Origin: Lachnospiraceae bacterium XBD2001
Lineage (GTDB): Bacteria; Bacillota; Clostridia; Lachnospirales; Lachnospiraceae
Length of the DNA stretch: 64,000 bases
Assembly (NCBI GenBank): GCA_900116395.1
Contig: FPAN01000008.1
Span: 62,001 to 126,000, forward strand
Direction: 5' to 3'
Both the position numbers and the translations under genes were made by a program. Of this stretch, positions 44,014-50,608 are shown piece after piece (within the stretch, counting starts at the first letter, position 1; each line of letters starts with the position of its first letter). Under the pieces are notes generated by a model. The model was not told the origin of the DNA. It searched no databases and saw only the letters and a program-made list of their open reading frames with translations.

Positions 44014-44424
44014 TTAAATCAATTCCCCACTAAAATGCTGGATCTCGTGCTGAATAATCTGTGCGGTAAAATCCTTGTACTTCCCATGCTGCGGCTGGAA
44101 ATCCTGGTCCAGATAGTCCACCTCAATTTCCTTGTAACGCACGCAAGGTCTTGCCCCGTCCAACGACAGGCAGCTCTCCTCGGTCTGATACTTGCCACTC
44201 TTGGCCGTTATCACCGGATTCACCATTGGGATGATAAAAGGTCCTGCTGCAAAAACAATAATCTGCTTCTTCACCCCAATCATGTTGGCGGCCATGCCAA
44301 CACAACGATCCAGATTGGCTCTTAGTGTATCCATCAAATCCACAATAACCTGCGCATCCGCCTCCGTAGCCGGCTCCGACTTCTGCTGCAAGAACAGTGG
44401 GTCTCTTACAATTTGTTTCACCAT
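44014..44424 (-). CDS. def: Peptide deformylase
   Basis: 136 residues, the short type. Motif 1 is VGMAANMIG (for GLAAPQIG), motif 2 EESCLSLDG with the metal Cys, motif 3 QHEIQHFSG (HExxH). Removes the N-formyl group from new proteins. The missing Pro-Gln in motif 1 and short length match deformylase-like proteins kept as second copies in Clostridia. GGAGG ribosome site. Confidence 0.88.
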   Translation of the reverse strand: MVKQIVRDPLFLQQKSEPATEADAQVIVDLMDTLRANLDRCVGMAANMIGVKKQIIVFAAGPFIIPMVNPVITAKSGKYQTEESCLSLDGARPCVRYKEIEVDYLDQDFQPQHGKYKDFTAQIIQHEIQHFSGELI

Positions 44425-44462
44425 AGTATCTATTCCTCCACCTACTATGACCTAACGGTAAT

Positions 44463-44538
44463 GACACCCGGGGACGGGGTTTGCGATTCATTGTATTCCA
44501 ATCGGTACAATGACTCACTAACCCCGTCCCCGGGTGTC
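44463..44538. repeat. REPIN-like palindrome 7 (subfamily B)
   Basis: Arms GACACCCGGGGACGGGG, TTTGCGATTCATTGTA with an imperfect mirror (ACAATGACTCACTAACCCC), loop TTCCAATCGG. Outer ends GACACC replace GACTCC. Confidence 0.95.
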
Positions 44539-44560
44539 TACCATAGGGTGCTAAAGCAAT

Positions 44561-46099
44561 TTATTCATTTAACAATCTACTAATATCATCAACCATTTCG
44601 TTGATGGTCTTAGCCTGAGCAGCGACCTCTTCAGTATTCTTGGCATTGTTTTCAGCCATCGTTCTGATAGAGATGAACTGCTGATTTTCTTCGCGGATGC
44701 TCTCTGCGATATTTTGGTTGATATCAACAGTATGCTTGATGATGTCTGACTGACGCTTGATTGCATCATTCATTTCAGATACTGCATCAACAGATTCCTT
44801 GAGTATCGTACTCATATCTCTGATATCTCCAAATACCTTCTTGAACTGATTGTTCTGCTCTTTGAGCTTCGAAGCATTATTTTCAACCTGATTGGTAATC
44901 TCTTTAACGTTCAACTGAACTCTGTCGATTACGGCACTTACATCATTTAACGAGCTGGATGTGCTCTCTGCCAGATTCCCTACTTCTGTAGCAACTACTG
45001 CGAAGCCCCTACCAGCTTCACCTGCACGGGCAGCCTCGATAGATGCATTCAAGGCAAGCAAACTAATTGATGAAGATATGCCCTGGATGAGTTCGAGCGT
45101 TGTTCCGATTTCTTCAACGGCTTTCGAAAGTCTGTCGGCAATATCAGTTGTTGCAGCCATCGAATCTGAAACCTCAGAATTGATGCCCTGCAAATCGTTA
45201 AGAGCCTTTTCGTTCTCATTAGATTTAACGATTAAGTTACCGGATGTCTCCTCGACCTTATTTACATTATCAACAACGATACTTTCGCAATCATTCAACT
45301 CAGAAAGATTTGTCATACTCTCATCTGCCTTTGCGCCAAGTACATTGCTATTCTGAACGAGATCATCACTTGTTGCAGAAAGCTCCTCTGCTGATGCACT
45401 CTCGTCATATGCGATATCAAGAAGTGTCGAGCCTGCGGTAACCATCTTTTCAGAGATAGCTTTAACAGCATTCATGACTCCGACAACTTTCTTATTATTT
45501 TCTTCAAGCTCATCCTTCTTAGCTGTAACCAAAAAGTGCGATACGAAGAAAACGAATAGCGTAATACCTGCCAACGAAATTGTAAGTCCTACAATACACA
45601 TGATAATGTCTGTGACGAACAATTCATCTTTGGCCGGTAGAAGCGCTGAGCCTCTTACAACCCATCCACTAAAGAGTGAAATGATACAAAAAGCGCCAGT
45701 TCCTAGTAATTGCTTTATATCAAGGAAAAATCCTATCAAAGTGAGGAAGAAAGCGAGAAATCCCCAGAAGTTACGGGTTGGGCACATGTAAACGATGTAT
45801 GTCCACTGAATAATAAGAACAACCGAGCAGAAAATCTTTCCCTTTTTGAGCTTGCCCTCTAGAAGATATCCTTCTTCATCAAAGGATGTTTTTAGAATCA
45901 TCATGCCGGTAATTAAAAAGCCGACGTCCATTGCTGCGAAGCAAAGAACAGCGACCCATGACATGCTCTGGTAAAAGCCTAACAGCTTTTCGATGATAAA
46001 CATACATGTTGCAAACATACATGCACCAGTCAAAGCTATAATTCCCCATTTAAAAACAGCTGACAGATACACTTCAAATGCAGTTTTTTTGTTTCCCAT
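44561..46099 (-). CDS. Methyl-accepting chemotaxis-type protein
   Basis: 512 residues. Five or six membrane helices in residues 20-195, no periplasmic ligand domain and no HAMP, then a full cytoplasmic signalling hairpin with tip [28 protein letters not shown] (quoted in part). Such multi-helix receptors may sense membrane state. No che genes nearby, so it would join a distant array. GAGGAGG ribosome site. Confidence 0.88.
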   Translation of the reverse strand: MGNKKTAFEVYLSAVFKWGIIALTGACMFATCMFIIEKLLGFYQSMSWVAVLCFAAMDVGFLITGMMILKTSFDEEGYLLEGKLKKGKIFCSVVLIIQWTYIVYMCPTRNFWGFLAFFLTLIGFFLDIKQLLGTGAFCIISLFSGWVVRGSALLPAKDELFVTDIIMCIVGLTISLAGITLFVFFVSHFLVTAKKDELEENNKKVVGVMNAVKAISEKMVTAGSTLLDIAYDESASAEELSATSDDLVQNSNVLGAKADESMTNLSELNDCESIVVDNVNKVEETSGNLIVKSNENEKALNDLQGINSEVSDSMAATTDIADRLSKAVEEIGTTLELIQGISSSISLLALNASIEAARAGEAGRGFAVVATEVGNLAESTSSSLNDVSAVIDRVQLNVKEITNQVENNASKLKEQNNQFKKVFGDIRDMSTILKESVDAVSEMNDAIKRQSDIIKHTVDINQNIAESIREENQQFISIRTMAENNAKNTEEVAAQAKTINEMVDDISRLLNE

Positions 46100-46133
46100 T
46101 AACTAAAACCTCCTCTTATGATTATATGAATTG

Positions 46134-46186
46134 ATTGTAGCAAGGATTTATGATTAAAGTGTTAAATCGTGCGCCATTGTGCGCCA
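46134..46186 (-). promoter_or_regulatory. Promoter region of the chemotaxis-type gene with direct repeats
   Basis: -10 TACAAT (46139-46134) with a poor -35; just upstream, TGGCGCAC occurs twice 10 bases apart (46186-46179 and 46176-46169), one helical turn, as for an activator binding one face of DNA. Upstream bases to 46334 show no gene. Confidence 0.45.
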
Positions 46187-46334
46187 CTGAATCAACGGCA
46201 CCTTACGATGCTGCACCTTGTGGGCAAAGATTCCGTAGTTAAAAAAGTGATATTACATTGCAACGGAGTGTTGGACAACATTCGCAGAATCTGTAACTCC
46301 GTATCTTCCTTTACTTCCTAGTAGTTATTATACG

Positions 46335-46444
46335 CTAGTTTGCGTCGGAAATCATAGCCATAATTTCTTCTTCGGATAAAACAGGAATTCCAAGGGATAC
46401 TGCTTTATCCAATTTGCTTCCTGCAGCCTCTCCTGCTAGCAGGT
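46335..46444 (-). pseudogene. BRCT-domain remnant cut by a palindrome
   Basis: In frame on minus: HLLAGEAAGSKLDKAVSLG, then IPVLSEEEIMAMISDAN and a TAG stop at 46335. This is the end of a BRCT domain like that of NAD-dependent DNA ligase or DnaQ-type exonuclease. The frame begins exactly at the edge of the palindrome at 46445, and the sequence beyond it belongs to the Fic gene. The rest of the gene is gone. Confidence 0.75.
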
Positions 46445-46520
46445 GACACCCGGGGACGGGGTTTGCGATTCATTGTATTCCAATCGGTACAATGAACCAC
46501 TAACCCCGTCCCCGGGTGTC
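46445..46520. repeat. REPIN-like palindrome 8 (subfamily B)
   Basis: Nearly identical to 44463-44538, with the right inner arm AATGAACCAC. Sits between the BRCT remnant and the Fic gene stop. Confidence 0.95.
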
Positions 46521-46531
46521 AACAGAAGCCA

Positions 46532-47473
46532 TTAGCTCATCTTTCTCCAGCAGTTCTCTTTTAAAAAATCACTGATTTCACTCAAGTCTGCGCTTTCATA
46601 ATACGCAACAAGTTTCTTTTTAAATTCCGGTACATGGTTTTCAGGAATTACAATTAATCCCAATCCATGGCTTATCATATAATGGTTTGCAAATATTACC
46701 GAAGCACGCTTGTTTCCATCGACGAATATCTGTGCTCTCATGCAATACATGCACAGCTCAATAGCGATATCTAAAGGTTCTTTATCACTTTTTAGAATAT
46801 CACTAATTCTCTCAATTACCTGCGATTCAATTGGAAGTGGCGGAACATATTTCGTTCCACCGATTGAAACAGGAACGCCTCGTATTCTTCCACCATCATG
46901 AAAAAAGCCTTCATTTACAAGCTTTGCGATATGACATAGCAAATAGTAATTACTATCCGCCTGAATCACATCATTATCAAGTATAAATTCCCATGCATGC
47001 TTCAGATTGAGAATTTTTTGTACATCGTCAGCTGTCATACCATTGACGGTACCATTCTCAATAATCTCTTCCGTCTGTGGAAAAGTTGTAGCAACACCTT
47101 CCAAGACTGCCTGATCATATATATTGGACTTCATATTTGCCCTAGCAAAATCAAGATTTGAAATTACCTCAGGTGAAAGTTCATTTTGCGTATAACCATT
47201 CGCAGCAAGTTCTTTATCAACTCTTCGAATCTGCTTTTTAAGCTCTCTGGACTCTTTTGTATTGCGAAGCAATAATTGATACAAATCATCAGAATAAACA
47301 TCAACATAAGTAGATGTTAATCTGCCATTCACTCTTTTGCGAATATATAGGTATCGACCGCTGCTATTCTCTTTTACTTCAGGCGATCCATCGTATGGAA
47401 TTAAATTCAAACGAGCCTGATAATCAGCTCTTTCCTGCAACAACTGCTGAATTACATTAAAATTGCTATCCAT
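46532..47473 (-). CDS. Fic family protein with altered motif
   Basis: 313 residues from the ATG at 47473 (AAAGGAGG upstream). The Fic core reads AQIFVDGNKRAS (about 236-247) in place of HxFxxGNGR/K, with Gln where the catalytic His is expected; GNKR resembles Doc. Fic enzymes transfer AMP or phosphate to proteins; loss of His would reduce this, though this Q variant appears to be a natural subgroup. The N-terminal 80 residues (RYLYIRKRVNGRLTSTYVDV) resemble the N-terminus of the nuclease at 9179. Four operator half-sites lie upstream, so it is tightly regulated. Confidence 0.8.
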   Translation of the reverse strand: MDSNFNVIQQLLQERADYQARLNLIPYDGSPEVKENSSGRYLYIRKRVNGRLTSTYVDVYSDDLYQLLLRNTKESRELKKQIRRVDKELAANGYTQNELSPEVISNLDFARANMKSNIYDQAVLEGVATTFPQTEEIIENGTVNGMTADDVQKILNLKHAWEFILDNDVIQADSNYYLLCHIAKLVNEGFFHDGGRIRGVPVSIGGTKYVPPLPIESQVIERISDILKSDKEPLDIAIELCMYCMRAQIFVDGNKRASVIFANHYMISHGLGLIVIPENHVPEFKKKLVAYYESADLSEISDFLKENCWRKMS

Positions 47474-47484
47474 CAAAAGCCTCC

Positions 47485-47585
47485 TTTAGGGAACTTTTCT
47501 ATTAAAATTCTAGCAAAAAGTTCCCTAAAGCGCAATAAAATTTAGGGAACTTTTATATTTTCTACAGCCGCAAAAGTTCCCTAAA
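47485..47585 (-). promoter_or_regulatory. Fic promoter with four operator arms
   Basis: TTTAGGGAACTTTT occurs four times in alternating orientation (47485-47498, 47516-47529, 47541-47554, 47572-47585), forming two inverted pairs. On minus the promoter is -35 TTGCGC (47535-47530), 17 bases, -10 TAGAAT (47512-47507); the second arm exactly fills the spacer. A strong sign of repression by a dimeric protein, perhaps the Fic N-terminal module itself. Confidence 0.8.
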
Positions 47586-47591
47586 AGAAAT

Positions 47592-47667
47592 GACACCCCG
47601 GGACGGGGTTATCCATTCATTGCATCTCGATAAGTACAATGACACCCTAACCCCGTCCCCAGGTGTC
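47592..47667. repeat. REPIN-like palindrome 9 (subfamily C)
   Basis: GACACCCCGGGACGGGG, TTATCCATTCATTGCA, loop, then an imperfect mirror ending CCCCGTCCCCAGGTGTC. Shares loop CTCGATAAG with 48859-48934. Confidence 0.93.
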
Positions 47668-47670
47668 ATT

Positions 47671-47922
47671 CTAAAATAGTCCCAAGAACTTCTTCGTATA
47701 TGGCTCCGTATTAACAGACTGCACCGTGTAGCCTGTCTCGGCGATAGCAGCCGTGATCTTATCTTCGTCCGGCGCCTGCTCTGAGATAAAAGTGCTTTCG
47801 CCCTTGGTATGAGAGCTCTTCACTTTCTGAGCATCCGGAACTACTTTTCTAATAACATCATTGATGTGCGCCTCACACATGCCACACATCATTCCATCGA
47901 TTTTCAAAACTGTCTTAACCAT
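47671..47922 (-). CDS. Heavy-metal-associated (HMA) domain protein, CopZ-like
   Basis: 83 residues, one HMA domain: KIDGMMCGMCEAHINDVIRKV with metal-binding CxxC at 13-16, ending in a ferredoxin-like fold strand and a short tail. Copper chaperone type; no copper ATPase is nearby. The tail YTKKFLGLF is unusual. A 28-residue membrane peptide gene lies upstream on the same strand beyond a palindrome. Confidence 0.85.
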   Translation of the reverse strand: MVKTVLKIDGMMCGMCEAHINDVIRKVVPDAQKVKSSHTKGESTFISEQAPDEDKITAAIAETGYTVQSVNTEPYTKKFLGLF

Positions 47923-47946
47923 AATATCTACTTACTTCCTTCCCAT

Positions 47947-48022
47947 GACACCCGGGGACGGGGTTTGCGATTCATTGTATTCCAATCGGTACAATGACTC
48001 ACTAACCCCGTCCCCGGGTGTC
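47947..48022. repeat. REPIN-like palindrome 10 (subfamily B)
   Basis: Matches 44463-44538 base for base except at the ends. Between the HMA gene and the small membrane peptide gene. Confidence 0.95.
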
Positions 48023-48045
48023 AAAACAATCCAAGAAACATCTTC

Positions 48046-48132
48046 CTACAACTTGTGCCGATGTTTATAAAAAGCCTGCCAAGCAAAAGCACAAACAAGA
48101 ATTAGCAACGCGATAACCAGTTTCAATGTCAT
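48046..48132 (-). CDS. 28-residue membrane peptide
   Basis: Start ATG at 48132 with GGGGGTG 6 bases upstream. Product begins MTLKLVIALLILVCAFAWQA and ends in a basic tail (YKHRHKL): one membrane helix with positive C-terminus. Resembles the small proteins that accompany metal transporters (FeoB-associated type) but lacks their Cys motif. Too short to be certain. Confidence 0.5.
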   Translation of the reverse strand: MTLKLVIALLILVCAFAWQAFYKHRHKL

Positions 48133-48212
48133 ATCACGCACCCCCTTACTCATCTACTACATATATTATAGCACACGCTGTTAGTTAAAGCTAACACCTT
48201 TTGTAAAAAAAG

Positions 48213-48244
48213 AGCCCCCAGGGACTCCCCGTCCCCCTGAGTCA
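48213..48244. repeat. Degenerate REP remnant
   Basis: AGCCCCCAGGGACTCCCCGT then CCCCCTGAGTCAT: rearranged pieces of the outer arms, ending at the stop region of the gene at 48248. Confidence 0.55.
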
Positions 48245-48247
48245 TAT

Positions 48248-48841
48248 CTATCTCTTCTCTACTTCTCCATCTCGTATTGTGATACCACCCTTCATAGAAG
48301 CATAGTGAAGCTTCATCTTCTCACCATAGAGAAGATTTCTCATCTCGTTGACGAAATAATCCCTTGAAAAAACACATGTGTATTCCGGATGCAACGCGAC
48401 CGTCACAGGCTCATCGTTGAACTTGCGGGTGATGCGCTCCTGCAGCATGCTGTCCGGATCATACCAATCCCAGTGATACCACAACTCTCCCGTGATATGA
48501 TTCAAACCACCTGTCGCCTGGCGACCATGGGTCTTCGTAAAAACATTATCACCCGACATCTGAAAGTAGCTTCTTACATCAGCCTCCGTGAACCCTTCAC
48601 GCAATAAAGCATCCTTAATCGCCTCAGAAATAAAAGCATCCAGGTTCTTCCAAATGGAAGGCTTCAGATTGGTGTAAATCATACTGTATCTGCTACTAGG
48701 ATGAACAATAACAAGCACGTTGCGATTCTCTACCTTGGTCAAATTCACTTCCCACCAAAAGCGAAAATCTTCCACCTGCGACTTAGCTAATGACAGCCCC
48801 TTTATTTTCTTTTGCACGTTTGTGGTTAAGCCATATTCCAT
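48248..48841 (-). CDS. DUF6933-like protein
   Basis: 197 residues, soluble. Features: VLVIVHPSSRYSMIYTNLKPS, a helical middle (AISEAIKDALLREGFTEADV), FTKTHGRQATGGLNHI and FSRDYFVNEMRNLLYG near the end. The layout resembles DUF6933 proteins that often lie in accessory regions, but I am not sure. Function unknown. Confidence 0.5.
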   Translation of the reverse strand: MEYGLTTNVQKKIKGLSLAKSQVEDFRFWWEVNLTKVENRNVLVIVHPSSRYSMIYTNLKPSIWKNLDAFISEAIKDALLREGFTEADVRSYFQMSGDNVFTKTHGRQATGGLNHITGELWYHWDWYDPDSMLQERITRKFNDEPVTVALHPEYTCVFSRDYFVNEMRNLLYGEKMKLHYASMKGGITIRDGEVEKR

Positions 48842-48858
48842 AGTCTAGTCCCCTTTAT

Positions 48859-48934
48859 GACACCCCGGGACGGGGTTATCCATTCATTGCATCTCGATAA
48901 GTACAATGACACCCTAACCCCGTCCCCGGGTGTC
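48859..48934. repeat. REPIN-like palindrome 11 (subfamily C), supplies a stop codon
   Basis: Same subfamily as 47592-47667. Its right edge TGACACC overlaps the macrodomain gene: the TGA stop at 48935-48933 is made by the palindrome's own GA dinucleotide. Confidence 0.93.
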
Positions 48935-49472
48935 ACCTCGCCTTCAGCCCCAACTTCTCATACGGTTCCATCTCCACTTCACGGAAACAGCACAGCGTAA
49001 TCTTCATCTCCACATCCGGATGTGCATCCATCCACGCCGCAATGGCATCAAGTGCAACCCGCGCCGCCTCATCCAGCGGATACCCATAGATACCGGTAGA
49101 GATCCCCGGAAAAGCAATGCTACTACATCCATTCTCCAGTGCCAGATCAAGGCACTTGGTATAACAACCACCCAGCAACTCAGCATCCTTCGCAGTCCCA
49201 TGGTACACCGGTCCAACCGTATGAATAATGTGCTTCGCATTGGAAATGTTGTAAGCCCCAGTAATCTTCGCATCCCCAGTCTTGCAACCATGGAGCATCC
49301 TGCACTCCTCAAGCAGCTTCGGTCCAGCAGCACGATGAATCGCACCATCCACACCACCGCCACCGAGCAGACTAGTATTGGCCGCATTCACAATAGCATC
49401 CACATGCATATCCACCACGCTCGCCTGCACTAGGGTAATATTCTTAAGTACATCCGGATTATAGTTACTCAT
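48933..49472 (-). CDS. ymdB: Macrodomain O-acetyl-ADP-ribose deacetylase
   Basis: 179 residues. ADP-ribose-binding signatures DAIVNAANTSLLGGGGVDGA (27-46) and FPGISTGIYGYPLDEAA, typical of YmdB/MacroD enzymes that hydrolyse O-acetyl-ADP-ribose or remove mono-ADP-ribose from proteins. Complete length. The stop codon lies in the palindrome, so the last residues (LKAR) could differ from the ancestral end. Confidence 0.92.
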   Translation of the reverse strand: MSNYNPDVLKNITLVQASVVDMHVDAIVNAANTSLLGGGGVDGAIHRAAGPKLLEECRMLHGCKTGDAKITGAYNISNAKHIIHTVGPVYHGTAKDAELLGGCYTKCLDLALENGCSSIAFPGISTGIYGYPLDEAARVALDAIAAWMDAHPDVEMKITLCCFREVEMEPYEKLGLKAR

Positions 49473-49498
49473 CTATGAATCCCCCTTACACATTTTGT

Positions 49499-49547
49499 AA
49501 AAAAAGCTGCTGAGCGAACCCAGCGCTTCAACCCGCGAATCGAATTA
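49499..49547 (-). terminator. Terminator of the three-gene operon; copy of the operon's leader hairpin
   Basis: Minus: AGCGCTGGG, tetraloop TTCG, CTCAGCAGCT then TTTTTTT. The 42-base segment 49506-49547 also occurs at 52323-52393, where it is interrupted by 29 extra bases and precedes the deaminase-like gene. Confidence 0.8.
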
Positions 49548-49826
49548 TCGCTCGCCAATTTGCTCTAACAATTCCCGGTTTCTTTCCAACAAGTTATAAA
49601 TAGCATCTTCAGACAAAACACCACGCTTCAAATCCCCTGGCAGCTTTCCTTGCTCATCTAATGCCAAGTCCCGCTTCCAACTCTCACTGGAATAGTACGC
49701 ATCCAGAATCTTGATGTCGTCCTGAAGCTTATCAAATTCATCCAACTTCTGCTCCAGTTCTTCGATCACAACTGTTGCCCGGTTCAGAATGGCTTCCATC
49801 TTCATAATACGTTCCTTGGTCGTCAT
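49545..49826 (-). CDS. DUF4298 protein
   Basis: 93 residues, helical, with IMKMEAILNRATVVIEELEQ and ILDAYYSSESWKRDLALDE followed by LPGDLKRGVLSEDAIYNLL, the DUF4298 pattern. No known function. Third gene of the operon; GAGAGGAA ribosome site 5 bases after the NUDIX stop. Confidence 0.82.
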   Translation of the reverse strand: MTTKERIMKMEAILNRATVVIEELEQKLDEFDKLQDDIKILDAYYSSESWKRDLALDEQGKLPGDLKRGVLSEDAIYNLLERNRELLEQIGER

Positions 49827-49831
49827 CGTAT

Positions 49832-50608
49832 CTATTCCTCTCGCTTAATATAATTACGCACAATCTCAAGCCCGCCCATCGGAACACAGAACTTCTCATC
49901 CCTTGGCGGCTGGCACGCCTGATACACTTCCTCTAGGTCGAACCACTCTACGCTATCCAGCTCTTCCTTTTGGATGGTCAGCTTCTCAACATCAACGTCT
50001 TTGTCATAGACATAGACGAATGCAATTTCATTATCCTTGAATGGCTTACCATGAAATTCCTTCTCATACTGAATCGGAAAAGTTCCTACAAAATGCAAAT
50101 CATCCGGATTCGCCTGAATTCCAAGCTCCTCAGATAATTCTCTAACAGCAGATTCCAATGGCTCATCCCCAGCCTGAATATGCCCAGCTGATGAAGTGTC
50201 ATATCTTCCCGGAAAAGAATCCTTATTCAAGGCTCTCTTCTGTAACAGAACCTCTGTCTTATCTCTGTTGTCACGAACTACCCATATGTGAGCTGTTCTG
50301 TGCCGAATGCCCTCAGCGTGTGCCTGTGACCTTGTCACAGTCTTGCCAGTAGGCTGCCCATTTTCATCTACAGTATCAAAAATCTCTTCTTCCATATTAC
50401 TCCCATATAGGCCATGATCTATATAGCCCTTCGTAAAACCTAGAATAATATCGCTGGAGTATCCTCCACCGTGTGAAAAAGATATTCCCATAATATCTTT
50501 GGTAATCGCTTCTAGCTGTTCGTCAGTAATGCTGATTCCTTGTGATTCAAACGCCTTGCCTACAACCGATTTACAGCGTTCTAAATCTTCCCGGCTCACA
50601 TCGATCAC
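49832..50608 (-). CDS. NUDIX hydrolase with N-terminal extension
   Basis: 258 residues from a GTG overlapping the previous stop (GTGA), so translation is coupled. Residues 1-72 are a helical extension. The NUDIX domain has box GHIQAGDEPLESAVRELSEE (quoted in part) near 142-164. The middle phrase HRTAHIWVVRDNRDKTEVLLQKRA and PGRYDTSSAGH resemble IPP-isomerase-like NUDIX proteins. Substrate likely a nucleoside diphosphate derivative. Operon partner of the deaminase-like protein. Confidence 0.87.
   Translation of the reverse strand: MIDVSREDLERCKSVVGKAFESQGISITDEQLEAITKDIMGISFSHGGGYSSDIILGFTKGYIDHGLYGSNMEEEIFDTVDENGQPTGKTVTRSQAHAEGIRHRTAHIWVVRDNRDKTEVLLQKRALNKDSFPGRYDTSSAGHIQAGDEPLESAVRELSEELGIQANPDDLHFVGTFPIQYEKEFHGKPFKDNEIAFVYVYDKDVDVEKLTIQKEELDSVEWFDLEEVYQACQPPRDEKFCVPMGGLEIVRNYIKREE

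Noticed and set aside
33702..48934. Palindromes as ordinary rho-independent terminators
   Set aside because: No U-run follows them, they occur upstream of genes as often as downstream, and their sequences are conserved over the loop.
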